Positions 16,463 to 25,155 of a stretch of DNA of 64,000 nt are shown in pieces. The notes beneath the pieces are model-generated. The model did not search any database and had not been told where the DNA came from. It saw nothing but the letters and a program-made list of their open reading frames with translations. The stretch covers positions 62,001 through 126,000 of the IMG/VR virus record IMGVR_UViG_3300030685_000016; one strand, 5' to 3'. This stretch comes from a virus. A program made the translations under genes and the position numbers. Each line of letters begins with the position of its first letter. The stretch's first letter is position 1.

Positions 16463-16657
16463 ATGAGTAAAAGACAAGACAGAAAAGCAGAAAGAGCTGG
16501 AAAGAAAGATAAGAACGGAATTTCATTAGCTTTATCTAGACCTCAACGTAGGGCAGCAAATAGATTAAACAGAGGAATTAGCCATTACAATGCTTTTCCT
16601 AAAAGTCCAGAATCAGGACAAGGTAGACAACAACCAGGTTCACAACAACATTGGTAG
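16463..16657 (+). CDS. Basic 64-aa protein
   Basis: Starts MSKRQDRKAERAGKKDK, very rich in Lys, Arg and Gln and probably disordered. A nucleic-acid contact is plausible but not shown. Its stop overlaps the ATG of the zinc-ribbon peptide (TAGATG). Confidence 0.5.
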   Translation: MSKRQDRKAERAGKKDKNGISLALSRPQRRAANRLNRGISHYNAFPKSPESGQGRQQPGSQQHW

Positions 16658-16750
16658 ATGTGGAAGATTTGCACTAATTGTGGGGCAATATATTATGATT
16701 CAAATATTTTATGTCCTAAATGTGGACATTATTCTATAAAAAACAAATAA
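16658..16750 (+). CDS. 30-aa zinc-ribbon peptide
   Basis: Contains WKICTNCGAIYYDSNILCPK then CGHY: two CxxC knuckles about 12 residues apart, the zinc-ribbon pattern. Such peptides in phages are usually of unknown role. Confidence 0.5.
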   Translation: MWKICTNCGAIYYDSNILCPKCGHYSIKNK

Positions 16751-16761
16751 TTAGATTAAAA

Positions 16762-16881
16762 ATGGGAACATTTATTTTATTGTTAGTTAGTGCATATTGT
16801 GTATACATTTACTTGAAGAAAAATCCTGAAAATATGGATGAAAGAGATTCAAAAACTCGTTATAGACTCGGCGAAGAATAG
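16762..16881 (+). CDS. 39-aa membrane peptide
   Basis: MGTFILLLVSAYCVYIYLKK is a single transmembrane helix with a basic inner end; the tail is charged. Function unknown. Confidence 0.45.
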   Translation: MGTFILLLVSAYCVYIYLKKNPENMDERDSKTRYRLGEE

Positions 16882-16911
16882 TTTTTAGTGTTAATATAAA
16901 AATTTAGTTAA

Positions 16912-17253
16912 ATGAAACATTTATTGTTTTTAGTGTTTGCAATGTTATTATTTGTGTCTTGTGAAGATACAAGTACTTCTAAGGCTCCCATGCAAATGGA
17001 ACCTGAGGCATCTGTCTATGTACAGATTAAACTTAACCATGTAAATGGTGTTGATGTGTTATCAATTGAAAAAATTGTACACAATGAACAAGGTGTAGTT
17101 GTAAAAACTATTACTAGTATTGATACTATTTCATCTTTGAGCTTGGTTAAAGATACTTTAGCTTTAGTTGATAAGAATGGTGAGCCAACTGACAAAGATT
17201 CCATTATGTGGCATCCTAAAGATTATTCATTATTTATATCTGTGCAAAAATGA
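16912..17253 (+). CDS. Lipoprotein, 113 aa
   Basis: MKHLLFLVFAMLLFVSC is a lipoprotein signal peptide with the lipobox Cys at residue 17. The mature part is beta-rich. Its TGA stop overlaps the start of the next gene. With the OmpA-type and ABC proteins downstream it belongs to an envelope-directed gene block. Confidence 0.6.
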   Translation: MKHLLFLVFAMLLFVSCEDTSTSKAPMQMEPEASVYVQIKLNHVNGVDVLSIEKIVHNEQGVVVKTITSIDTISSLSLVKDTLALVDKNGEPTDKDSIMWHPKDYSLFISVQK

Positions 17254-17822
17254 GAAGATATCTTGGATATATAATCGGAGGTGTTGGTCTTTTATTTTTT
17301 GTTTTTGTTCTATTTTATTGTTCTACTTCACGTAGGCATTATAGAACAATGGCAGATTATGACCAACAACCAAATTACTACATTGATGATGGAATAGGGT
17401 ATCAACAAGGAGGTTATTCTCCTTTTATGATTTTCCCTATAATGTCATTGGATTATTATGGTAGACCTTATTACCATTATAACTACATCTATCGGAGTCA
17501 TTATGGTTATTATAACAATTCTTATGGAGGCCATCGTGTAACTGTGAATCACACAATTATACATAATCGAAGTTTGACTAATTATAGAGCAAGAACTTCT
17601 CAACTTCAATCACATCGAGCTCAACAAATTGAAAGACGAAATCTAAACTCTTCAAGAAATGCAAGATCTAATTCTTATACCAAAAGTAAAAGTAATTTTA
17701 CTCCGACAACAAATCGTCGTCAGTCCTCAGGTAGTTCTTCTTCATACAATCGAAGTTCACGTTCCAGTAGTTCAGGTAGTTCATCTCGATCTTCTAGTTC
17801 ATCCAGATCTAGTAGACGGTGA
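17250..17822 (+). CDS. Membrane protein with Tyr- and Ser/Arg-rich tail
   Basis: 190 residues: a transmembrane helix at ~5-26 (IGGVGLLFFVFVLFYCS), a Tyr-rich middle, then about 70 residues of Ser/Arg/Asn low complexity ending SSSSRSSRR. The tail is probably disordered and highly basic. It directly precedes the coiled-coil/ABC cassette and may belong to it. Confidence 0.55.
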   Translation: MRRYLGYIIGGVGLLFFVFVLFYCSTSRRHYRTMADYDQQPNYYIDDGIGYQQGGYSPFMIFPIMSLDYYGRPYYHYNYIYRSHYGYYNNSYGGHRVTVNHTIIHNRSLTNYRARTSQLQSHRAQQIERRNLNSSRNARSNSYTKSKSNFTPTTNRRQSSGSSSSYNRSSRSSSSGSSSRSSSSSRSSRR

Positions 17823-17847
17823 TTATAAAATTCTTAAATAATTATTT

Positions 17848-18549
17848 ATGAGTTTAATACCTAAATGGATGCTTGAAAATCCAGAGGATGAAAAACCTAT
17901 CTCTGGTACTGTTCCTCAACAACCTATTCAACAAGGTGCTCCTGTAATGAATACTCAAGTATTTGTACAACAAGTACCTGGACGTCCTGTGCAGATTTTT
18001 GCTTCTACTCCTTCTAGTTCCGTGCCATCAAGTGAAGATATTCAAAATATGGTTCAAAAGATCCATAAATATTTGGATTCTATTAACAAACCTGGCATTG
18101 ACTTTTTGGAGTTTTGGAATGCTGTATTAGGAACTGATGGTGGTGCTACTCCTAACAATATCAAAACTGCATTTAAAATGATGCAGATGATGACAGGGAA
18201 TACTATCACGAAAGAGATATTAATATCTACTGGTAATGCATATGTTAATGAATTAACAGCTGTAATTAATAAAGAAACAACTGCTAAAATTACAATTAAG
18301 CAGAATTTACAGAAACAATTGGAGCAAGAGAAATCTAACCTGGTTAACCAAGCACAAAACTTGGAAGCACAGATAGCTAAATTAACTATTGACCTATCTG
18401 ATGCAAAAGCTTCTTTATTACAGATTGATAATAAATACTCTCCTCAAATGCAGGAAGCTGATCTTACAATCTCTACAGGTAATACTGCATTAGGTATTGT
18501 AACTGCTGATATTAATAATTTTATCCAATTAATTCAAACTAATATTTAA
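17848..18549 (+). CDS. Coiled-coil protein of the ABC cassette
   Basis: 233 residues. The N-terminal ~60 are Pro/Gln-rich and flexible. Residues ~60-130 are helical (HKYLDSINKPGIDFLEFWNA), and ~140-200 form a coiled coil (LQKQLEQEKSNLVNQAQNLE). The gene abuts the next one with no gap, so the products probably act together. No membrane segment is seen, so it is likely a cytoplasmic partner of the following membrane-bound coiled-coil protein. Confidence 0.55.
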   Translation: MSLIPKWMLENPEDEKPISGTVPQQPIQQGAPVMNTQVFVQQVPGRPVQIFASTPSSSVPSSEDIQNMVQKIHKYLDSINKPGIDFLEFWNAVLGTDGGATPNNIKTAFKMMQMMTGNTITKEILISTGNAYVNELTAVINKETTAKITIKQNLQKQLEQEKSNLVNQAQNLEAQIAKLTIDLSDAKASLLQIDNKYSPQMQEADLTISTGNTALGIVTADINNFIQLIQTNI

Positions 18550-19683
18550 ATGTACGAAACAAAAACGATTCAAAAATTGGAAGTACCAGCAGAAATGCAG
18601 AATTTACCCATAATGCAATTTATTGGTGATTCATTACCTGCATCTACCCAAACACCTGAAGCAAAGAAAACTATATCTAAAATAATAGTATATGGTTCTT
18701 TTGTTGCCATTGCTGCTCTTTTTATTGCTAACCTAAAAACAATTACTGAAACAGTCAGTGGATTGATTGATTTTAGTGTTAAATTGGCTATACTTGGTCT
18801 TGTTGCTGGTGGATTAGTTCTCATGGCTGTGTTAGGACCTGGGATAATCAATCTTCTTCATAAAGCTGGAGATATTCAGATTTTTAAATGGAGAAAGAAA
18901 CAAATTGAGGATAATCCTATTGAAAGTTTGGAGATGTTAATGCAGGAGCAAGACACTGTATTAAAAGAAGTTGATAAAAAGATCAATGAAGTTAGTGGGA
19001 CTAGGGAAGGATTTACTCGTGATGCGCAGGACCTAGATTTAAGTGCTGAAAAGCAATTACAAATAGCTTTGAATCTTGCGAAGGATGCGAAGAAATTATC
19101 TGAAAGTGTACCTGATTTACAGCAAAAGGGATTAACTGAAAAAGCTAATCAAACTATTCGTGATGCTAAAGAAACTACAAATACAGCATATTTAGCAAAG
19201 ACAGAAGCAATTGGTAAGAAAGATACTGCAGCAATGTTTGCACAATATTCTAATCAGTTTGGTAAGGTTATTGAAATCCTTAAGGATAATCGTAGTGCAT
19301 TAAGAATTCAAATGAGTGCTACTAAAACCAGTATCAACATGTTGGAACGTCAGTTATCTGCAACCAGTCGTATGAGAAATGCAACTGAAGGATTAGCTGC
19401 CGCATTCAATATGAATGATAGTTATGTTTTCGTTACTGCTATGAATAGTGCAAAAGCTACGATTAGTAATAATGTTGCATCAATTCGTAATAATATACAA
19501 TTGTTAAATCAAAACAAAGCCTTAAATGGTGGATCTACATCTGCAAACAAAGCAGAACTTGATTTATTTATCCAGCAAATGGAACAAGGACAAATTAAGA
19601 AACTGAATGTTTCTGAGATTGTAGACACAGAACATGACCTGACAACTGCTGAAAAAGTAGATGCAGGATTCAGTATTCTTTAA
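18550..19683 (+). CDS. Membrane-anchored coiled-coil protein, TelA/PspA-like shape
   Basis: 377 residues. Two transmembrane helices near the N-terminus (about 46-65 and 75-105), then about 230 residues of helical coiled coil with repeats of Lys, Glu and Ala, resembling TelA or PspA-type stress proteins in shape only. I see no diagnostic motif. It begins immediately after the previous stop and leads into the OmpA/ABC genes, which suggests one envelope complex. Confidence 0.5.
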   Translation: MYETKTIQKLEVPAEMQNLPIMQFIGDSLPASTQTPEAKKTISKIIVYGSFVAIAALFIANLKTITETVSGLIDFSVKLAILGLVAGGLVLMAVLGPGIINLLHKAGDIQIFKWRKKQIEDNPIESLEMLMQEQDTVLKEVDKKINEVSGTREGFTRDAQDLDLSAEKQLQIALNLAKDAKKLSESVPDLQQKGLTEKANQTIRDAKETTNTAYLAKTEAIGKKDTAAMFAQYSNQFGKVIEILKDNRSALRIQMSATKTSINMLERQLSATSRMRNATEGLAAAFNMNDSYVFVTAMNSAKATISNNVASIRNNIQLLNQNKALNGGSTSANKAELDLFIQQMEQGQIKKLNVSEIVDTEHDLTTAEKVDAGFSIL

Positions 19684-19720
19684 AAATTAAATATTTTAGA
19701 TAACTTTTTCAAAAAGATTT

Positions 19721-21550
19721 ATGGAAACTACAACAAATTCTGCTCCTAAAAAGTTGAGCAAAAAAGGTAAAATGTTTATTATAATCATAGGGATTTTAAT
19801 TATCTCTGGATTATTTGCAGTTTTTAGCCCAGAAGTCAAGACTTATCTTTCAAAATCAGTGTCCTCAATTTCTGTGGATAAGGATCTTGTAAATAATACA
19901 ATGACTTCTGCGAAAATTCCCTTCCCATCTGAAAAACTTACAGCAAATCCTACTCCTAAGGTTAGATTTCTTGGATATATGTGGAATGGTGCAACTGCCT
20001 GGAATGCTTCTAATGGTGGACCTTTAACTACAAAAGGATCATTAATGGAAGGTGCTGGTGTTAATCTGGAATTAGTTCGACAGGATAATTTTGATAAGAT
20101 TAGAGATGGAATATTATTAGGTTTAAAAGAATTTAATGCAGGACAGAATTTTCCAACGACTGGTTATTCTGGTGCATGGTTTATGGGTGATGGTGGGGCA
20201 TACTTTGTTTCTACAACACAACCAATGATTGATAAAATCTATGGTAAAGGTAAATATCATGTGCAAGTAAATTGTGCATCTGGTTTATCATGTGGTGAAG
20301 ATAAAGTAATTGGTTCTGCTGCAATGAAATTAAATCCTCAATTATTAAAAGGAGCTGTAATGTCAGCTGTTATTGGTGATGGAGATTGGGTTATTGCAGT
20401 CAACTATTGTGGCCAACTTGGAATTCCAGTAAATCCTGATCCAACAACTTATGATCCTAATGCATGTAACTTTGTTCAAGCAGAAGAAAGTGATTATATT
20501 AAAGCAGCACAAATGCTTATTAAATCACAAAAAACTGGGTGGACAGTTCCTTTAAAATTAATGCAAAATGGTAAAAGAACTAATACTGTAGTTAATAAGA
20601 AAATTGATTGTACCACAACTTGGTTTCCTGGTGACAAAATGGTTTATGATGAATTACCAGGATATGTTGATATTATTTCTACAAAAGAGTATAATAACCA
20701 AATGGCTTGTGTATTAGTCACGATTACTGAATGGTCACAACAAAATTCAACATTATATCAAAATATGTTGAAAGCAATGTGTACAGCTGGTAATCAAATT
20801 AAACTTTATGATGATTGGTTAAAATATGGATGTGCATGTAATGCAAAAACATTTAAATTTCAGGATGCCAATTATTGGTATAAAGCATTTAAAGGATATG
20901 TCTGGACTGATGTAACTGGTAGTACTGGTGATCTTCCACGCAATGTAGGAGGTACAAGAGCATTTAATTATGCAGATAATGAGCAATATTTTGGATTAAA
21001 TGGGCCGTCGAGGTATGAATTAATTTATACTAAAGTTGCAAGTTATTTAGATGATTTAAATCCAATGGGTTACAAGGAAAATGTTGAAAGAACAATTCCA
21101 TATAGTGAAGCTGTGAATTTTACATCATTGCAATCTATTAAATCAACTCTAAATACTGGTTCTGCTTACCAAGCAAACTATTCCTCAAACACAGGACAAG
21201 TTGTTGCAAAAGCTAATTATCATATTACGTTTAAAACTGGATCAGATGTTATTGAACCTGATGGTTTACAAGTTATCAAATCTATTTATGGAGCATTATC
21301 TTTTTCGGAAGATATGAAAGTCTCTGTAATTGGACATACTGATAACATTGGAAATCCTCAATCTAATTTGGATCTATCTAAACGGAGAGCACAGTCGGTT
21401 TTAAGAGCCTTAATTTCATTAGGTGCTTCTAAAAATAGATTCGATACTGTCGATGGCATGGGAGATACTTCTCCTATTTCTGGGAATACAAATTCCAATG
21501 AAACAGAAAGATCGGCCAATCGTAGGGTTGAAATCAGTCTATTGAAATAG
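19721..21550 (+). CDS. Periplasmic binding protein fused to an OmpA peptidoglycan-binding domain
   Basis: 609 residues. An N-terminal membrane anchor (MFIIIIGILIISGLFAVF, ~17-35) is followed by about 400 residues like an ABC solute-binding protein of the nitrate/sulfonate/phosphate class (WNGATAWNASNGGPLTTKGS, then LVRQDNFDKIRDGILLGLKE). The C-terminal ~110 residues are an OmpA domain (ITFKTGSDVIEPDGL, IGHTDNIG, LSKRRAQSV, ANRRVEI), which holds cell wall. The permease and ATPase follow. A membrane-to-wall tether carrying a binding domain is unusual and points to sensing or spanning the envelope, not simple uptake. Confidence 0.75.
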   Translation: METTTNSAPKKLSKKGKMFIIIIGILIISGLFAVFSPEVKTYLSKSVSSISVDKDLVNNTMTSAKIPFPSEKLTANPTPKVRFLGYMWNGATAWNASNGGPLTTKGSLMEGAGVNLELVRQDNFDKIRDGILLGLKEFNAGQNFPTTGYSGAWFMGDGGAYFVSTTQPMIDKIYGKGKYHVQVNCASGLSCGEDKVIGSAAMKLNPQLLKGAVMSAVIGDGDWVIAVNYCGQLGIPVNPDPTTYDPNACNFVQAEESDYIKAAQMLIKSQKTGWTVPLKLMQNGKRTNTVVNKKIDCTTTWFPGDKMVYDELPGYVDIISTKEYNNQMACVLVTITEWSQQNSTLYQNMLKAMCTAGNQIKLYDDWLKYGCACNAKTFKFQDANYWYKAFKGYVWTDVTGSTGDLPRNVGGTRAFNYADNEQYFGLNGPSRYELIYTKVASYLDDLNPMGYKENVERTIPYSEAVNFTSLQSIKSTLNTGSAYQANYSSNTGQVVAKANYHITFKTGSDVIEPDGLQVIKSIYGALSFSEDMKVSVIGHTDNIGNPQSNLDLSKRRAQSVLRALISLGASKNRFDTVDGMGDTSPISGNTNSNETERSANRRVEISLLK

Positions 21551-21560
21551 ATTGTCTTAT

Positions 21561-22367
21561 ATGGTAAAAAGTGATTCCGCATTAGTTCGATCATTTCGTC
21601 CTTTTGAGAAATTAACTGATAGTCAGACTTCATTATGGTATGTCTTGTGGCTAATTATATTAATTGCAGGTTGGATTAAAGTATCTGTTTATTCAGATGT
21701 TAAAATTATACCATCTCCTTTAATGGTTTTAGGAGCAACTAAGAATTTATTTTCTGAAGGACTTGTAAGACAATTTGGTGCAAGTTTGGGATTGTGTGGT
21801 TTATCTACGCTTTACGCATTGTTGGTATCACTTACAGTGGCGTATTTGTCCCCATTACCAATAATGAAGCCTCTGGCTCAAAGTATCAGTAAGTTAAGAT
21901 ATGTTCCTATGATTGGGATCACTTATTACCTTACTGAACTTCAGCTTACTGGTAGACCATTGCAAGTAACAATTCTTTCCTTGTTTATGACTGTTTATTT
22001 TATAACTTCTATTATGTCTATGATTGGTGATATTCCTCCAGAGGAGTATGATCTTGCAAGAACAATGGGATGTTCCCGATGGGAAATGTTATGGATAGTT
22101 GTTATTAAAGGAAGAATGGATTTTGTGATTGAAATATTAAAACAAAATTTAGCAATTACTTGGATGATGTTTGTATCAGTTGAGGTATTAGTTATCTCTA
22201 CTGGTGGTGTTGGAATTCTTATGAAAAACTCGGAAAAAACTGGTAATCAGGAAAGAATATTTGCGATTCAAATTCTTATATTTTTATTAGGAGTTTTAAC
22301 TGATTATTTATTATCATTATTAAGATCCAATATGTTTAGATATTCTAAAACAGTAAAAGAATTATAA
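21561..22367 (+). CDS. ABC transporter permease
   Basis: About 268 residues with six hydrophobic segments. The inner-membrane permease motif is visible as EEYDLARTMGCSRWEMLWIV (the EAA loop that docks the ATPase). The family is that of nitrate/sulfonate/taurine importers. I prefer ATG 21561 (MVKSDSALVRSF) to an earlier TTG. It lies between the binding protein and the ATPase, so a full ABC importer is encoded. Confidence 0.8.
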   Translation: MVKSDSALVRSFRPFEKLTDSQTSLWYVLWLIILIAGWIKVSVYSDVKIIPSPLMVLGATKNLFSEGLVRQFGASLGLCGLSTLYALLVSLTVAYLSPLPIMKPLAQSISKLRYVPMIGITYYLTELQLTGRPLQVTILSLFMTVYFITSIMSMIGDIPPEEYDLARTMGCSRWEMLWIVVIKGRMDFVIEILKQNLAITWMMFVSVEVLVISTGGVGILMKNSEKTGNQERIFAIQILIFLLGVLTDYLLSLLRSNMFRYSKTVKEL

Positions 22368-22369
22368 TC

Positions 22370-23206
22370 ATGGAATATACATTAACAAATACTTTATTAA
22401 AAGTAGAGAATGTTTCATTATCAGTTCCAGATATAAATGGAAATGGCATGAAATGTTTAATTCAAAATATCAATTTTGAAGAAAAAGATGTTGTTCGACC
22501 TGGGTTAACTCAGGGACAAATGATTGCAATTGTTGGGGACTCTGGAAGGGGAAAATCAACACTGTTTAAGGTATTATCTGGATTAGTAAAACCTACAACA
22601 GGACATGTCTGGATTCCTGGTGAGAATGGTTTAGGTAGAGATGTTAAAGAAGGTGATGTTGGTTTGGTTGATCAGAAATATACATTATTTCGACACCAGA
22701 CCTTATATCAATCATTAATATTTGCTGCTAGTAAAGGAAAAACTCCTTCATCTGAGCGACATGATTTAGTGATGAGATATATTGTTGATTGGAAACTTGA
22801 GGAAGCTAAGGATAATTATCCAAATGAATGCTCAGGTGGACAAAGACAACGTGCGGCAGCTATTCAACAGCTACTTTGTTCAAAACATTTCATCATTATG
22901 GATGAACCTTTCTCTGGTCTTAGTGTCAGAGGAGTGAAAAATCTCAAAGAAATTATTGAGAAAACATGTTCACAGGATGAGTTAAATACTATCATCTTTT
23001 CTACTCATGATTTAAATTTAGCGATTAGCATTGCAGATCAAATTTATGTTATTGGGTATCCAAAAGATGCAGATGGTAAATTAATTCGTACTGGGACAAT
23101 TGTTTCTGAATATGATTTAAAAGTCTTAGACTTAGCTTGGAGAGAATTTTCTCCTCAACATTTAGAATTAGTAAAACAAATTTCTGAGGATATAATTAAT
23201 TCTTAG
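22370..23206 (+). CDS. ABC transporter ATPase
   Basis: 278 residues. Walker A GDSGRGKST, Q-loop VGLVDQKYTLF, signature SGGQRQR, Walker B FIIMDEPFSGL and H-loop STHD are all intact, so it should hydrolyse ATP. It begins 2 bases after the permease stop and completes the cassette. Substrate unknown. Confidence 0.85.
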   Translation: MEYTLTNTLLKVENVSLSVPDINGNGMKCLIQNINFEEKDVVRPGLTQGQMIAIVGDSGRGKSTLFKVLSGLVKPTTGHVWIPGENGLGRDVKEGDVGLVDQKYTLFRHQTLYQSLIFAASKGKTPSSERHDLVMRYIVDWKLEEAKDNYPNECSGGQRQRAAAIQQLLCSKHFIIMDEPFSGLSVRGVKNLKEIIEKTCSQDELNTIIFSTHDLNLAISIADQIYVIGYPKDADGKLIRTGTIVSEYDLKVLDLAWREFSPQHLELVKQISEDIINS

Positions 23207-23335
23207 GAATAAGTTTATAACTGAATTTGTTGAAAAATATGGAAAATTGGATTTTACAAATATTTTTGTAGTAATTTTACAAAAGTTTTATAAAATCTAA
23301 TTTCCATTGTTTTATCTTTAAAAATTAAAAGGATT

Positions 23336-23512
23336 ATGATAAATTTATTTAAGAAGAATCCAATCTTATTTAGCTTTGCTGTATTAATTATTTTAGCACT
23401 AGGTCTTACCTTGCTTAAGGTTATTTTTTCAGTAATTACATTTCTTTTACCAGTAATAATCATTTTATTGATTGTTGCTGTGGGTATTTTACTTTATATT
23501 TATTATAAGTAA
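23336..23512 (+). CDS. 58-aa two-helix membrane protein
   Basis: MINLFKKNPILFSFAVLIIL and later TFLLPVIIILLIVAVGILLY give two transmembrane helices. It ends ten bases before the split tRNA-Leu. Function unknown. Confidence 0.5.
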   Translation: MINLFKKNPILFSFAVLIILALGLTLLKVIFSVITFLLPVIIILLIVAVGILLYIYYK

Positions 23513-23632
23513 ATAATATATGGCTAGGTGATGAAATGGCAGCCATGATAGACTTAGAAATGCCGCAAAATACTTTTAAATCTATAATTTAAATTTTTTT
23601 AACTTTTAACTGTTTGTCATAAATATTTTTTG

Positions 23633-23640
23633 TATCTTTG
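23633..23640 (+). promoter_or_regulatory. Bacteroidota-type promoter for the intron ORF
   Basis: TATCTTTG matches TAnnTTTG, with TTTG at 23613-23616 as the upstream element, 19 bases before the HNH start. This lets the endonuclease be made apart from the tRNA precursor. Confidence 0.5.
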
Positions 23641-23658
23641 TGTATTAATATATTTAAT

Positions 23659-24216
23659 ATGAAAAGTAGAAAATACACCGATGAACAATTCATAGAAGCT
23701 GCTAAAAGTAGTTTATCTATGGCTGAAATGATGAGAACCCTTGGACTTTATGTTGGAGGTTCTAATTATGAAACAGTAAGAAGAAAGATAAAAGAATTTA
23801 ATTTAGATGTAACACATTTTACAGGAGCTGCCTGAAATCAAGGAGATAGGTATAAACCTGTTAAACCAGCTCAATCTTTAGATGAAATTTTAGTAGTGAA
23901 TTCAACTTTTGTGAGTACAAACCACTTAAGAGAAAGATTACTAAAAGAACACGTAAAAGAGTGTAAATGTGAAATATGTAATAATTCTGAATGATTGTCA
24001 AAACCAATATCTTTGGAATTACATCATATTAATGGAATAAAAGATGATTTAAGGATTGAGAATTTACAAATTCTATGTCCCAATTGTCATTCCTTTACAG
24101 ATAATTATAGAGGAAAAAATATAGGTTTGAGTGCTCAGGAAGAGATTCCTGATGTAGAATATCTGAATATCGGCGAATCCTTAACATGTAATGATGATGG
24201 TAACACCGAGGCATAG
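23659..24216 (+). CDS. Intron-encoded HNH homing endonuclease with two in-frame TGA codons
   Basis: 185 codons if TGA (23833, 23992) is Trp. Residues 1-57 resemble an HTH (KYTDEQFIEAAKSSLSMAEM), then HFTGAA-TGA-NQG, CEICNNSE-TGA-LSKP, then LELHHINGIKDD and LCPNCHS, the HNH zinc-finger nuclease core. Known relatives have Trp at both TGA sites (GxGWN, SEWxxKP). No TGG occurs. The C-terminus runs into the intron core. Under the standard code only 58 residues are made. Confidence 0.75.
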
Positions 24217-24505
24217 GAAGTAATGTTCCAGCCGTAGAGACTAGATGCAGATACATCTGAAAAGATGAAGACATAGTCCAGACTACAAACAGAAATGGTA
24301 ACGAAAGTTATAGTAGTAAGAAAATCTATTGATCCGTAAGGGTCGTGCAGGTTCAATTCCTGTTCTAGCTACATAGTTCCCTGCAAATCGTGGAATCATA
24401 GGAGTATTCAGGTATAACTATGGCAAAGCCTGTGAGCGTATAAGGTTTAAACAATAAATCAATACAGGTAAAATCGTGACAGCTTGGAAAGACAGCAAAT
24501 TATAT

Positions 24506-24577
24506 TGCGTGGTAATTCAGTGGTAGAAATTATGCCTCATAAGCCTAAAGTCACGGGTTCAATTCCCGTCTACGCTA
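24506..24577 (+). tRNA. tRNA-Met (CAT)
   Basis: The anticodon arm TATGC-CTCATAA-GCCTA gives CAT. T-arm ACGGG-TTCAATT-CCCGT; acceptor GCGTGG/CTACGC with a T-T pair at the end. The D-loop holds AGTGGTAG. Confidence 0.65.
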
Positions 24578-24586
24578 CTAATACAT

Positions 24587-24670
24587 GCGAGTTAGAGAAG
24601 TTGGTATCTCACCAGTCTCATAAGCTGGAATCTCCATAAGGGATCATTGGTTCGAGTCCAATACTCGCTA
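24587..24670 (+). tRNA. tRNA (CAT) with a long variable arm
   Basis: D-stem GAGA/TCTC, anticodon arm CCAGT-CTCATAA-GCTGG, T-arm ATTGG-TTCGAGT-CCAAT and acceptor GCGAGT/ACTCGC are all good. The variable region is 17 bases and can fold (ATCTCC/GGGAT), a class II feature not expected for Met or Ile. The open T-T end pair recalls initiator tRNA. Confidence 0.6.
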
Positions 24671-24677
24671 CAAAATT

Positions 24678-24887
24678 ATGAATATGAAAGATATATTAAC
24701 TACTTTTGTTGATAGAATGACCAAACTTGGTATTGATGTAAAACTTGCAGGGAATTATCCTTGGGTTTATATTGATTCTATTAATGGTAAAAAAGTTAAA
24801 GAAAAGTTTGAAGGAAATCATGGTTTCACAATTGCATTTATTCCTATAAGGAAAGGACAGGAGATGAAATTCACTGAAATTCACTGA
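24678..24887 (+). CDS. Small conserved phage protein, C-terminus altered by tandem duplication
   Basis: 69 residues (VDRMTKLGIDVKLAGNYPWV and HGFTIAFIPIRKGQEM), like a phage family that normally continues FTDIxEIxxLIRKY. Here AAATTCACTG is repeated in tandem (24867-24886), which shifts the frame and ends the protein early; removing one copy restores FTDIHEIMNLIRKYVRS to 24933. Recent damage is likely. Confidence 0.6.
   Translation: MNMKDILTTFVDRMTKLGIDVKLAGNYPWVYIDSINGKKVKEKFEGNHGFTIAFIPIRKGQEMKFTEIH
24867..24886 (+). repeat. 10-bp tandem duplication
   Basis: AAATTCACTG occurs twice head to tail, ten bases each, inside the small gene at 24678. Ten is not a multiple of three, so it causes the frameshift. 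Confidence 0.75.
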
Positions 24888-24930
24888 TATTCATGAGATA
24901 ATGAATTTAATTAGAAAATATGTAAGATCT

Positions 24931-25058
24931 TAAGATAATCAAATGGTTAGTTGAGTCATGCTAGCGACAATAGTACTACCTTGGGCTCGAATGATGAACT
25001 GCAAGTAATAATTCATTAATGTACTGAATAGATACGTAGACATTCAGTGATTATCTTA
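24931..25058 (+). ncRNA. Structured RNA closed by a 10-bp stem
   Basis: TAAGATAATC (24931-24940) and GATTATCTTA (25049-25058) are perfect complements around 108 bases. Inside, ACTGAAT pairs with ATTCAGT near 25023-25047 and AATGA with TCATT around 24991-25017. It lies between the frameshifted gene and the tmRNA region. Confidence 0.5.
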
Positions 25059-25155
25059 ACTTTATTTAAATAAACCTATTTTAGATATGGATAGTATTGT
25101 ATGGTGATCTCCATATTGCCTTAGCAGGCTAATCATACAAGTGTTTATTTTTTTC

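Larger units (their letters stand above)
23556..24320 (+). mobile_element. Group I intron with HNH ORF
   Basis: About 765 bases. The catalytic core is visible near the 3' end: GTAGAGACTAGATG (24234-24247) and GAAGACATAGTCCA (24267-24280), the conserved P7/J8-7 pair of group I introns; the intron ends in G at 24320. The first part carries an HNH gene with its own promoter. Excision would restore tRNA-Leu. Confidence 0.8.
23522..24371 (+). tRNA. tRNA-Leu (TAA) interrupted by a group I intron
   Basis: The 5' exon 23522-23555 has acceptor GGCTAGG, a D-arm and the stem ATAGA, ending CTT. The 3' exon from 24321 supplies AAAA and TCTAT, the variable arm GATCC-GTAA-GGGTC, T-arm GCAGG-TTCAATT-CCTGT and acceptor TCTAGCT. 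Joined, the loop is CTTAAAA with anticodon TAA. The break between anticodon bases 34 and 35 is the site used by cyanobacterial tRNA-Leu(UAA) introns. Exact splice sites are inferred. Confidence 0.75.
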
